Source: a virus
Strand: one strand, 5' to 3'
DNA length: 23,467 bases
IMG/VR virus record: IMGVR_UViG_3300004463_000518
Span: 1 to 23,467 of that record
In this document: one piece after another, positions 13,193 to 20,806 of the stretch
How positions within the stretch are numbered: the stretch's first letter is position 1
Layout of the letters: the number at the start of each line of letters is the position of its first letter
Program-made: the position numbers and the translations under genes
Notes under the pieces: model-generated
Database searches by the model: none
Told to the model about the DNA's origin: nothing
What the model saw: only the letters and a program-made list of their open reading frames with translations

Positions 13193-16100
13193 ATGGCACC
13201 GCAGATCAGAGGCCGCAAGGGCGGCGAAGAAACCCCGCGCACCCCGGTTCAGGCCCCCGACAGCGTGCGGTCGGTAGCCTATGCCAAAGTGCTGCTGGCC
13301 CTGGGCGAAGGCGAGTTCGCAGGCGGCGCGGGCGGCACGTTGGACGGCCGCGATATCTATCTGGACGGCACGCCCGTACTGGCGGCCGATGGGACCGAGA
13401 ATTTCCCCGGCGTGAAATGGGAGTTTCGCCCCGGCACGCCGCACCAGACCCATATCGCCGGCCTGCCGGCGGTGGAGAATGAAACCGGCATCGGCGTCGA
13501 GCTGCGCAGCGCCACGCCCTGGGTGCGCGCGGTCACCAACCCGCAACTGTCGGCGGTGCGCGTGCGCCTGTCGTGGCCCTCGCTGCAGCAGCAGTTGAGC
13601 AACGGCGACGTGGTGGGCTATCGCATCGACTACGCCATCGACCTGGCCAGCGATGGCGGCAGCTTTGCCCAGGTGGCCGCCTACACGCTCAACGATAAGA
13701 CGACCAGCAAATACGAGCGCTCGCACCGTATCGACCTGCCGGCCGGCGCCGCCAGCTGGCAGGTGCGTGTGCGCCGCCTGACGATCAACAAAGACGACAA
13801 CCTGATCGCCGACACCATGCGCGTGGAGGCCATCACCGAAATCATCGACGCGAAACTGCGCTACCCCAATACCGCGCTGCTGTTCGTGCAGTTCGATGCG
13901 TCGCAGTTCCAATCCATCCCCCAGGTGTCGGTCGAAACGCGCGGGCGCGTCATCCGCGTGCCGAGCAATTACACCCCCGAGGCCCGCGCCTATACCGGCG
14001 TGTGGGACGGCACCTTTAAATGGGCCTGGACGGATAACCCGGCGTGGATCTGGTACGACCTCGTACTGTCGCCGCGCTTCGGCCTCGGCCGCCGCATCAC
14101 CCAGGCGCAGGTCGACAAGTGGGAGCTGTACCGCATCGCCCAGCATTGCGACCAGCTTGTGCCCGACGGGAAGGGCGGGCAGGAGCCGCGTTATACCTGC
14201 AACGTCTATTTCCAGTCGAAGGCCGACGCCTGGGTCGCGCTGCGCGACCTGACCGCGATATTCCGCGGCATGAGCTATTGGGCGAACTCGCAGATGACGG
14301 CCATCGCCGACATGCCGCGCGACGTTGACTACCAGTTCACCCGCGCCAACGTCATCGACGGCAAATTCACCTATACCGGCACCTCGCAGAAAACCCGGCA
14401 CAGCATGGCGCTGGTGAGCTTCGACGACCCCGATAACGGCTATCAGAGCGACATCGAGCCGGTGGCCGACAACGAACTGGTGCGCCGCTACGGCGTCAAC
14501 CAGCTGGATATCTCGGCCATCGGCTGCACCCGCCGCAGCCAGGCCGCGCGTGCCGGAAAGTGGGCGCTGCTGACCAACAGCCGCGACCGTGGCGTCTCGT
14601 TCCGCGTGGGGCTCGACGGCGCCATTCCGCTGCCGGGGCACATCATCGCCGTGGCCGACGAGCTGCTGGTCGGTCGCCCGCTGGGTGGGCGTATCAGCCT
14701 TGTGTCGGGGCGGCAGATCACGCTCGACCGCGACACCCAGGTAAAAGCCGGCGACCGGCTGGTGGTGAACCTGCCCAGCGGCGTGGCCGAAGGGCGCACG
14801 GTGCAGAGCGTCACCGGCCGCGCCGTTACCGTCACGACCGAATACAGCCAGGTGCCGCAGGCGCAAGCGGTGTGGACGCTCGACGCGGCCGACCTGACGA
14901 CGCAGCTCTACCGTGTACTGGGCATCAAGCGGCCCGAGTCGGGCGAGTTTGAAATCAACGCGGTGCAGCACGACCCGAACAAATATGCCGCCGTGGATAC
15001 CGGCGCGCGGCTGGAGAACCGCCCGGTTTCCGTGGTGCCGCTCGGGGTGCAGGCGCCCCCTGCCGGTGTGACGGTAACGAGCTTTACCCATGTTGTGCAG
15101 GGCATCGCCGTGACCACCCTGCGCGCCGCCTGGCAGGCGGCCACGGGGGCGGTGGCCTATGAGGCCGAATGGCGCAAGGATGACGGCCAGTGGATTGCCG
15201 TCCCGCGCGCCTCGGGGCTTGGGTTCGAGGTGCCGGGCATCTATGCCGGGCGCTATCTGGTGCGCGTGCGCGCGGTTAACCCGCTGGGCGTGGCCTCGAT
15301 TGCGGCGTACAGCGCCGAAACCACCCTGGCCGGCAAGGTCGGTGCGCCGCCTGCGCTGGCCTCGCTGACCACTACGCCGGAGCTGTTCGGCATCGGCCTG
15401 GCCTGGGCATTTCCTGCCACGGGCGCGGCCGATACCCAGCGCACCGAAATCGAGTACAACACCACGGCCAGCGCAACCGGCGCCATGCACCTGGGCGACT
15501 ACCCGTACCCGGCCAGCCGGCACAGCGTCACCAACCTGGCGGCGGGGGCAACGCTGCATTTCCGTGGCCGTCTGGTGGACCGTACCGGCAACGTCGGGCC
15601 GTGGTCGGGCTGGATCATGGGTCAAGCCAGTTCGGACGCCGGCAAGCTCCTCAACGCCCTGGCCGGGCAGATCGCAGAGACCCAGTTGGCCCAAGCGCTG
15701 CAGACGCGAATCGGCCTGATCGACGGTCCAAGCACCACGGCCGGCACGGTGGCTGCGCGCATCAAGACCGAAACCGATGCCCGCGCCGCGGCGCTGACCA
15801 AAGAGGCCCAGGACCGGGCGGCGGCGATCCTCAAGGAAGCCCAAGACCGCGGCGCTGCCGTGACGGCCGAGCAAACCGCGCGCAGCAATGCCGACACGGC
15901 GTTAGGCCAGCGCATCGACACGGTAACCGCGGCGACCAATAGCAACGCCTCGGCCATTCAGACAGAAGTGACCGCGCGCACCAACGCCGACACGGCATTG
16001 GGCCAGCGCATCGACACGGTAACGTCCACGGCCGCAGGCAATACGGCGGCGATCACGGCCGAGCAAACCGCGCGCGCCAATGCCGACACCGCGCTGGGTC

Positions 16101-17140
16101 AGCGGATCGACACGGTAACGGCCGCCAACGCGACCAATGCTGCCGCGATCACCAGCGAGCAGACTGCCCGCACCAACGCAGACACCGCGCTGGGCCAGCG
16201 CATCGACACGGTAACGGCCACGGCCGCGAGCAATACGGCAGCCATCACCGCCGAGCAAACCGCCCGCGCCAATGCCGACAGCGCCCTGGCGACGCGGGTC
16301 GACGGCGTGTACGCGCAGATCAACCCGCCGCTGGCGGGTGATACCGGCTGGAATGCCGGCAGCACGACAGTGCTGGCGGGTGTGTGGTCGGAGCAATCCG
16401 CGCGCGCGTCCGAAGACATGGCCCTGGGCGTGCGGATTGACGCGGTCACCGCCCAGGTTGGGCAGAACGCGGCGGCGATCACCGCAGAGCAGACCGCCCG
16501 CGCCACCGCCGACAGCGCCCTAGCGTCTCGCGTCGACACCCTGACGGCCAAGGTCGATGGCGATATCGCCGCTGCGCTGCAAACCGAGGCTACCGCCCGC
16601 GCGAACGCAGACGGCGCCCTGTCGACCCGTATCGACACAGCCCAGGCAAAGGCCGACAGCGCGTCGGCCTCGGTGCAAACCGTCAGCCAGGCGCAGGCCA
16701 CCACCGACGGCAAGCTGTCGGCCATGTACTCGGTGAAGCTGGGCGTGACCAGCGGCGGGCAGTATTACGCCGCCGGCATGGGCATCGGCATCGAGAACAC
16801 GCCGAGCGGCATGCAGAGCCAAGTGCTGTTTCAGGCCGACCGCTTTGCCGTCATCAACGTGGCCAACGGGCAGATCACCACCCCGTTCGTGATTCAGGGC
16901 GGGCAGGTGTTTATCAACTCGGCGGTGATCGGCGACGGCACCATCGACATGGCCAAAATCGCCACGGCGCTGCAGTCGACCAACTACGTTGCCGGGCAGC
17001 AGGGCTGGCGGTTGGACAAGAGTGGCACCTTTGAAATCAACAGCGCGGTAGCGGGCGGCGCCCGCTTAGAGCTGAAACCGGGGCTGCTGCGCATGTGGTA
17101 TCCGAGCGGGAATTTAATGATGCGATTGGGGACGTGGTAA
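13193..17140 (+). CDS. Central tail tip / host specificity protein J
   Basis: The 1315-aa protein is the lambda gpJ homologue, forming the trimeric tip and receptor-binding fibre. It starts with MAPQIRGRKGGEETPRTP, the usual J N-terminus. Residues about 1-600 hold the conserved hub region (for example NPAWIWYDLVLSPRFGLG at about 282-299). Two fibronectin-III-like stretches lie at about 622-705 and 718-805. A coiled-coil-like repeat region spans about 889-1038 in tandem 32-residue copies and continues imperfectly to about 1165. The C-terminus ends in a compact domain (AAGMGIGIENTPSGMQ, GGQVFINSAVIGDGTID). It is longer than lambda J (about 1132 aa), mainly because of the repeats. ATG 13193 has AAAGGAAAA upstream. 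Confidence 0.94.
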   Translation: MAPQIRGRKGGEETPRTPVQAPDSVRSVAYAKVLLALGEGEFAGGAGGTLDGRDIYLDGTPVLAADGTENFPGVKWEFRPGTPHQTHIAGLPAVENETGIGVELRSATPWVRAVTNPQLSAVRVRLSWPSLQQQLSNGDVVGYRIDYAIDLASDGGSFAQVAAYTLNDKTTSKYERSHRIDLPAGAASWQVRVRRLTINKDDNLIADTMRVEAITEIIDAKLRYPNTALLFVQFDASQFQSIPQVSVETRGRVIRVPSNYTPEARAYTGVWDGTFKWAWTDNPAWIWYDLVLSPRFGLGRRITQAQVDKWELYRIAQHCDQLVPDGKGGQEPRYTCNVYFQSKADAWVALRDLTAIFRGMSYWANSQMTAIADMPRDVDYQFTRANVIDGKFTYTGTSQKTRHSMALVSFDDPDNGYQSDIEPVADNELVRRYGVNQLDISAIGCTRRSQAARAGKWALLTNSRDRGVSFRVGLDGAIPLPGHIIAVADELLVGRPLGGRISLVSGRQITLDRDTQVKAGDRLVVNLPSGVAEGRTVQSVTGRAVTVTTEYSQVPQAQAVWTLDAADLTTQLYRVLGIKRPESGEFEINAVQHDPNKYAAVDTGARLENRPVSVVPLGVQAPPAGVTVTSFTHVVQGIAVTTLRAAWQAATGAVAYEAEWRKDDGQWIAVPRASGLGFEVPGIYAGRYLVRVRAVNPLGVASIAAYSAETTLAGKVGAPPALASLTTTPELFGIGLAWAFPATGAADTQRTEIEYNTTASATGAMHLGDYPYPASRHSVTNLAAGATLHFRGRLVDRTGNVGPWSGWIMGQASSDAGKLLNALAGQIAETQLAQALQTRIGLIDGPSTTAGTVAARIKTETDARAAALTKEAQDRAAAILKEAQDRGAAVTAEQTARSNADTALGQRIDTVTAATNSNASAIQTEVTARTNADTALGQRIDTVTSTAAGNTAAITAEQTARANADTALGQRIDTVTAANATNAAAITSEQTARTNADTALGQRIDTVTATAASNTAAITAEQTARANADSALATRVDGVYAQINPPLAGDTGWNAGSTTVLAGVWSEQSARASEDMALGVRIDAVTAQVGQNAAAITAEQTARATADSALASRVDTLTAKVDGDIAAALQTEATARANADGALSTRIDTAQAKADSASASVQTVSQAQATTDGKLSAMYSVKLGVTSGGQYYAAGMGIGIENTPSGMQSQVLFQADRFAVINVANGQITTPFVIQGGQVFINSAVIGDGTIDMAKIATALQSTNYVAGQQGWRLDKSGTFEINSAVAGGARLELKPGLLRMWYPSGNLMMRLGTW
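15857..16306 (+). repeat. 96-bp tandem repeat in the J gene
   Basis: Four complete 96-bp (32-codon) units start at 15857, 15953, 16049 and 16145, and a fifth partial one at 16241. Each unit encodes a pattern of Thr/Ala-rich linker, then EQTAR-x-NADTALGQRIDTV. Related but more divergent copies follow to about 16660 after a 30-residue insertion. The period suits a trimeric coiled-coil or needle-like fibre shaft. Confidence 0.9.
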
Positions 17141-17427
17141 TGCCGACAGGAATGGAGATGTTTATGCCGGCGGGTGGGTTGCTGCTTAGCTGGACGCAAC
17201 GGTATGCGCGCCTCGTCGATGTACTTAATCCTATTGCTCTGGGTGTTCCGGGATCGCGGGATTATCCAAGCCTCGACCCTGCCGCCTTGGAGTTCGTTTA
17301 TTTCCAAGGTGGGAGCCGCCTACTAACGATTACCCGAAGCGGAACAACGATCAGCTGGGCCTATGGGGATGGCTTCGCCTGGCCCGAGTTCGCAAACGAG
17401 GCGAGACTTATGGTGTGCATCCGATGA
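17140..17427 (+). CDS. Tail-tip protein encoded after J, unknown function
   Basis: The 95-aa protein starts at ATG 17140, overlapping the J stop (TAATG). It looks beta-rich, with MEMFMPAGGLLLSWTQRYARL near the start and a SGTTISWAYGDGF then ARLMVCIR end. Short proteins of this style follow J in several Pseudomonas prophages and are thought to associate with the tail tip, but the family is not firmly recognised. Its GC content is slightly lower than J, as is common for variable adhesion genes. The frame is open further upstream within J, which is ignored. It overlaps the next gene by 4 bp. Confidence 0.75.
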   Translation: MPTGMEMFMPAGGLLLSWTQRYARLVDVLNPIALGVPGSRDYPSLDPAALEFVYFQGGSRLLTITRSGTTISWAYGDGFAWPEFANEARLMVCIR

Positions 17428-18134
17428 CTGGGTTCGATTTCTTGACCGACGACGGCTACACGCTGATCGGCAGCGACTTCGCCAATCTCTGCTTTTATGG
17501 AAAGGGAACTGTTCAGTGCCCGGCTGGCGGGATAGCCGTTCCAATGGCGCCCGGCGGCGTCGTCAATTTCTATCGCAGCCAGTACCCCCTAATCGAAATT
17601 GCCGGGAAGCTGAAAATGGCTAGCCCAGGGCAATATAAAGACGGGTGGTGGTCAGGGGGCGGCCCTATTGCGGGGTGGATTGAGTACTGGTCCTTTGGTC
17701 CTCCCGATGCCCTGCCCGCCGCCAATGGCCTGGAACTGTGCGATGAGAGTGGCGCGCTAAAGTTCAGCACCGCTCGGCCTTTCTTGCGCGTTCTTGGGCG
17801 GGTCGAGGTGGCTGGCGACAGCTATCAGTCTGCCGGCGGTACGCATGTATACAAGCCGCTTTCAGCGCCAACGTCCTACACCGGCGCCGAGGCGTTCGCG
17901 CTGGGTAGCGCCCGCGCTTATTGGACCAGCGCACAGTTGACCGACGGGGGCAGTTTCTGGACTGACACCTGGCGGCATGTGCGCGGCATGCACCTAGCGG
18001 CCGATGGCTCGTTTTACTCGTCTGTCATCCAGACAGGGCAGACCCGCTATGCCGGCGGCACGGGCAACTTCAACAGGTCGCCAAATGGCGGGGTGCCTAT
18101 GTCGCTTTTGGTGGCTGATGTGTCGGGTCTTTGA
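17424..18134 (+). CDS. Tail-tip/adhesion protein encoded after J, unknown function
   Basis: ATG 17424 overlaps the previous stop in ATGA; an in-frame GTG at 17415 is an alternative. The 236-aa product begins with FDFLTDDGYTLIGSDFANLC and has Gly/aromatic-rich strands through the middle (GQYKDGWWSGGGPIAGWIEY) and a Trp-rich segment (TDGGSFWTDTWRHVRG), typical of beta-sandwich phage adhesins or fibre-tip proteins. It ends LLVADVSGL. No catalytic motif is visible. It probably contributes to host adsorption with J and the 95-aa neighbour; this is inferred from position. Confidence 0.75.
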   Translation: MTGFDFLTDDGYTLIGSDFANLCFYGKGTVQCPAGGIAVPMAPGGVVNFYRSQYPLIEIAGKLKMASPGQYKDGWWSGGGPIAGWIEYWSFGPPDALPAANGLELCDESGALKFSTARPFLRVLGRVEVAGDSYQSAGGTHVYKPLSAPTSYTGAEAFALGSARAYWTSAQLTDGGSFWTDTWRHVRGMHLAADGSFYSSVIQTGQTRYAGGTGNFNRSPNGGVPMSLLVADVSGL

Positions 18135-18266
18135 GCGAGTGGAGCGCCTGCACGGCGCCTCGCCGACCTCGTTCAGCCTGAACTATGCCGGCAATTACGT
18201 AGAGTTTTACCAACAAGGGCAACGTGTCGGCAGTGTTTGCGCGGCTGTTCATTGCGTAGCGGGGCG
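18131..18266 (+). pseudogene. Possible frameshifted remnant of a tail protein C-terminus
   Basis: Just after the 236-aa gene, protein-like sequence is spread over different frames. A TTG at 18131 starts SEWSACTAP in one frame. PTSFSLNYAGNYVEFYQQGQ then appears in the next (about 18160-18222), and VFARLFIA followed by a stop appears in the first again (about 18233-18259). Read together they resemble the C-terminal strand of phage adhesins. Either this is a decayed extension or separate small gene, or the frame changes come from sequencing errors. A 98-aa frame from ATG 18118 also covers part of it. Confidence is low. Confidence 0.3.
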
Positions 18267-18355
18267 GTGGAGTGACGCCTTGAGAAGTGCTTCGCGGCGA
18301 GCGGGTGCAAATCAGTTACATAATCCGCTCTCCCTAGCATCAAGGATGATTGCTC

Positions 18356-18484
18356 ATGAAATCGCTTTCTCTGCTCACCCTCGTTTTGCTCACCAGCTCA
18401 GTTGGGGCCGGTGACCGCAGCGAACCACAGCCCACGCCAAGCATCGTGCGCCCCGGTCAGGTACCGGTGACTTACGTGTTCTGA
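18356..18484 (+). CDS. Small secreted protein, unknown function (42 aa)
   Basis: The 42-aa ORF from ATG 18356 has AAGGA nine bases upstream. The first 18 residues (MKSLSLLTLVLLTSSVGA) form a typical signal peptide with a Lys, a Leu-rich core and a probable cleavage after VGA. The mature part would be about 24 residues and Pro-rich. Such a single hydrophobic helix could also act as a short membrane peptide. It sits between the tail and lysis genes. I do not recognise the family and cannot tell whether it is phage-assembly, lysis or cargo related. Confidence 0.5.
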   Translation: MKSLSLLTLVLLTSSVGAGDRSEPQPTPSIVRPGQVPVTYVF

Positions 18485-18566
18485 AATGGGTCGACAAAAT
18501 ACACCCTTCGCTGTGTCGTGACGCCATGCTCCTTGGGCCGGATTTGCCGGTTAACGGAGGCCCTTG

Positions 18567-18734
18567 ATGGTCGATAACGAACGCTACTTCAATGACATGA
18601 TCGCTGCGCTAGACCAGCCGGATTACCGAGATGTCGCCCATGGTCGATTGCTCGAGTGGCTGGAACTTGACCCGCCGCTCCCGCCTGATCAGCGAAAGCG
18701 GATCGAGGCCGCGCTCGACAAGCTTCCCATTTGA
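18567..18734 (+). CDS. Small acidic protein, unknown function (55 aa)
   Basis: ATG 18567 has a perfect GGAGG six bases upstream, the strongest ribosome site in this part. The 55-aa product is soluble and helical: NERYFNDMIAALDQPDY, then HGRLLEWLELDPPLPPDQRK and IEAALDKLP. No motif is recognised. It ends six bases before the terminator at 18740 and precedes the endolysin. Its role is unknown; lack of a transmembrane segment argues against a holin. Confidence 0.6.
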   Translation: MVDNERYFNDMIAALDQPDYRDVAHGRLLEWLELDPPLPPDQRKRIEAALDKLPI

Positions 18735-18739
18735 TTCAT

Positions 18740-18763
18740 AGCCCGCCCAGTGCGGGCTTTTTT
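18740..18763 (+). terminator. Intrinsic terminator before the endolysin gene
   Basis: AGCCCGC and GCGGGCT form a 7-bp stem with loop CCAGT, followed by six T. It separates the tail part from the lysis cassette in the plus direction. Confidence 0.85.
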
Positions 18764-18779
18764 ATGCCTGGAGAATGCC

Positions 18780-19331
18780 ATGCAGATAACCGAGCAGCAG
18801 CTGCTGCACGTGATGCCCAACGCCCGCCGAAACGCGGGCGTTTTTGTTTCTGCGATCAACGCGATGAGCCATCGCTGGCAGATCAACACGCCCAAGCGCA
18901 TGGCTGCGTTCCTGGCACAGATCGGCCACGAGTCCGGGCAGTTGCACTACGTGCGCGAGCTGGGCGGCGACAACTACTTGGCCAAGTACGATACCGGCAG
19001 GCTAGCGGAGCGCCTCGGCAACACGCCCGAACCGGATGGCGACGGTCAGCGGTACCGCGGACGGGGCCTGATTCAGATCACCGGCAGGTTCAACTACCTC
19101 AAGTGCAGCGTCGGCCTGTTCGGCGATGACCGGCTCCTTAAAGAGCCCGAGCTGCTCGAGCAGCCCGAGTGGGCGGCAGAGTCGGCCGGCTGGTTCTGGT
19201 TCGTGAAAGGGCTGAATGTGCTCGCCGACGCGAACGACCTTGTTGCCATCACCCGCATCATCAACGGTGGTACAAACGGCCTGGCCGAGCGCCGTGAACT
19301 GTGGGGCAGGGCGCGTGAGGTGATTGTATGA
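18780..19331 (+). CDS. Endolysin, glycoside hydrolase family 19
   Basis: The 183-aa protein is a chitinase-like GH19 lysozyme that cleaves peptidoglycan at the end of the lytic cycle. Family motifs are visible: AAFLAQIGHESGQLHYVREL with Glu51 (the likely catalytic acid) and Glu60 (likely base), then YRGRGLIQITGRFNY (92-106), WAAESAGWFW (131-140), and RIINGGTNG (159-167). There is no signal peptide, so release depends on a holin or similar. ATG 18780 is used because GGAG is six bases upstream; an in-frame start 30 bp earlier sits inside the terminator. It overlaps the spanin gene in ATGA. Confidence 0.93.
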   Translation: MQITEQQLLHVMPNARRNAGVFVSAINAMSHRWQINTPKRMAAFLAQIGHESGQLHYVRELGGDNYLAKYDTGRLAERLGNTPEPDGDGQRYRGRGLIQITGRFNYLKCSVGLFGDDRLLKEPELLEQPEWAAESAGWFWFVKGLNVLADANDLVAITRIINGGTNGLAERRELWGRAREVIV

Positions 19332-19873
19332 GCCTGACGGATCTGATCCCACCGCAATACAAGCTGCTCGCCGCCGGGTTGGTGGTTGCGCTGTTGATGG
19401 CGGTGGCCGCTACCGGCACCTGGCAGTGGCAGGCCAACAGCTACGGCAAGCGGCTGGCCGAGCAGGCCGCGGAGCATCAAAGCTTTGTCCGCACCGTGGC
19501 GGAAGCCAACGCCACGGTCATCCGGCAGCAGCAGGAAGCACGCCTCGGCCTCGAGGCGCAACTGGCCGCCATTGACGAAACCTCAACTTGGAAGCTGACC
19601 CATGCCAACGCCGAAAACGATCGCCTTGAGCGTCTCTATGTTGCTGCTGACGATGAGCGTAAGCGGCTGCGCATCGAGATCAAGCTCGCCCGCGCTGACC
19701 TGGTCGTGTCCGAAACCGCCGGTGCCGGCAGCTTGGGCGATGCAGCCAGCGTCGAACTCAGTGCAGCAGCTGGACAGGCTGTTTGGGATATCCGCCGAGC
19801 CATGATCGAGGACCGGGCGAAGCTCGAGTACTTACAAGGCTGGGCTAGAACCGTGTCTGGCCGAGCGCCATAG
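19328..19873 (+). CDS. Inner-membrane spanin, Rz-like
   Basis: The 181-aa protein has one N-terminal transmembrane helix (residues about 12-32, KLLAAGLVVALLMAVAATG) and then a long periplasmic helical region with strong coiled-coil character (about 35-125). This is the layout of Rz, which pairs with the outer-membrane lipoprotein Rz1 to fuse the two membranes in the last step of lysis. It is longer than lambda Rz (153 aa), mostly at the C-terminus. It is coupled to the endolysin by ATGA and contains an embedded +1 frame lipoprotein gene. Confidence 0.88.
   Translation: MSLTDLIPPQYKLLAAGLVVALLMAVAATGTWQWQANSYGKRLAEQAAEHQSFVRTVAEANATVIRQQQEARLGLEAQLAAIDETSTWKLTHANAENDRLERLYVAADDERKRLRIEIKLARADLVVSETAGAGSLGDAASVELSAAAGQAVWDIRRAMIEDRAKLEYLQGWARTVSGRAP
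19602..19805 (+). CDS. Outer-membrane spanin lipoprotein, Rz1-like, nested in Rz
   Basis: This 67-aa ORF lies entirely within Rz in the +1 frame, as in lambda. It begins MPTPKTIALSVSMLLLTMSV and carries a lipobox V-S-G-C with the acylated Cys at residue 23. The mature part would be 45 aa, with Ser-rich linker and a Pro-rich stretch (CPKPPVPAA), typical of Rz1. The start has no strong ribosome site, common for nested Rz1 genes. The combination of position, lipobox and proline content makes the call good. The overlap with the coiled-coil part of Rz constrains both proteins. Confidence 0.85.
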   Translation: MPTPKTIALSVSMLLLTMSVSGCASRSSSPALTWSCPKPPVPAAWAMQPASNSVQQLDRLFGISAEP

Positions 19874-19880
19874 CTGATGA

Positions 19881-19899
19881 GTGCCACGAAAGGTGGCAC
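19881..19899. repeat. Short inverted repeat upstream of the cargo genes
   Basis: GTGCCAC and GTGGCAC (7 bp, loop GAAAG) lie eight bases after the Rz stop and 38 bp before the next gene. There is no T-tract on either strand, so it may be an operator or an mRNA hairpin rather than a terminator. Confidence 0.45.
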
Positions 19900-19937
19900 A
19901 ATGCTGTCATTCGGATCGCAGGGATGAAGGCATCGGT

Positions 19938-20801
19938 ATGAATAGCGCAGCGGTGTTAAAGAAAAGTCTGGATTTAATATTGTTTGGGGTGGTTATTGCC
20001 GTAGGTACGCCTATTGCCATTGGCTACTTTTCTTATCAATGGATTGCTGATGCCTTTAGCGATAGCAGTAGTATATCTTTTGCTTCCGAATGTAGAGGCC
20101 GAATCATAGGCGCCGATAATTCAATGTCTCGGTTTGTCTTCTACGGTGAGAACAAATCCGGTGCCTCGACGCTTCAAGAGCTGTGCGTTACGGATCTCAA
20201 TGAAGGTGCGGTCGAGTTTTACGATCATCCGGAAGGATATAAAAATAAGCGGGCACTAGGGAGGCACCTAATAGTCAATTCCCGCTTTAGTGTCTTGCCG
20301 CCTGAGTTGGCGAAGCCATTTAAGTCGGCAGACCTGCCAAGGTTCCAATTCAACTCGCAGGGCTTGTTGCTTGTGAGAGAAGAATATGGTGATCGGATAG
20401 AGGCTGCGGCCTTTTCGTATGAAGAGCTTGGGCTTGCAGGCTATAGTTTTTCGGACTGGCCTGCGGACTCGTTTGCTGGGTTTTCATCAGGTCTTCTCGT
20501 CAATTATGAGAAAATCTATAACGATGATGACGAGTATAACGTTTCTGTAACCAATGGCTCGGAACAACTCGCGTCATTCAATCTGCGACAAACTGAGGCG
20601 TGGGGGCAGGGCCTTGTGGTTCGTAACCATGTTTTGATTCCTATGGATGACGAGGTAGCTATCTACGATTTTTCCGGACGCCAAACGGGTGACGGCTTCT
20701 GTTGTGCGGAGCGAATTAGGTTGCTGCCGGGACATCCTGATTGGATATTGGCAGAGAGCGACGAGTTGCGGCTGTGGAAGGTTAGCGAACTTGGTCTGTA
20801 A
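19938..20801 (+). CDS. Membrane-anchored protein, unknown function (moron candidate)
   Basis: The 287-aa protein has one clear N-terminal membrane segment (residues about 11-32, LDLILFGVVIAVGTPIAIGY) preceded by Lys8 and Lys9, so the C-terminal domain is predicted to be periplasmic. That domain is beta-rich, with scattered Trp/Tyr and four cysteines (52, 83, 255, 256), and ends in a WD-like LRLWKV. A propeller-like fold is possible but unproven. The DNA is visibly poorer in GC than the phage genes around it, which suggests separate acquisition. ATG 19938 is chosen because the upstream frame contains no better start. It ends five bases before the nuclease-like gene, so the two are likely co-transcribed. 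No family is recognised. Confidence 0.75.
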   Translation: MNSAAVLKKSLDLILFGVVIAVGTPIAIGYFSYQWIADAFSDSSSISFASECRGRIIGADNSMSRFVFYGENKSGASTLQELCVTDLNEGAVEFYDHPEGYKNKRALGRHLIVNSRFSVLPPELAKPFKSADLPRFQFNSQGLLLVREEYGDRIEAAAFSYEELGLAGYSFSDWPADSFAGFSSGLLVNYEKIYNDDDEYNVSVTNGSEQLASFNLRQTEAWGQGLVVRNHVLIPMDDEVAIYDFSGRQTGDGFCCAERIRLLPGHPDWILAESDELRLWKVSELGL

Positions 20802-20806
20802 ATCGA

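Noticed and set aside
13106-15874. A 922-aa minus-strand open frame antisense to I and J
   Set aside because: It is a GC-rich shadow of the J gene: low-complexity, rich in His, Arg, Gly and Ala, with no domain signature and no ribosome site.
19893-19912. A possible sigma-54 promoter (TGGCAC) before the cargo genes
   Set aside because: The -12 element does not match TTGC at the needed spacing; TGGCAC is simply one arm of the inverted repeat.
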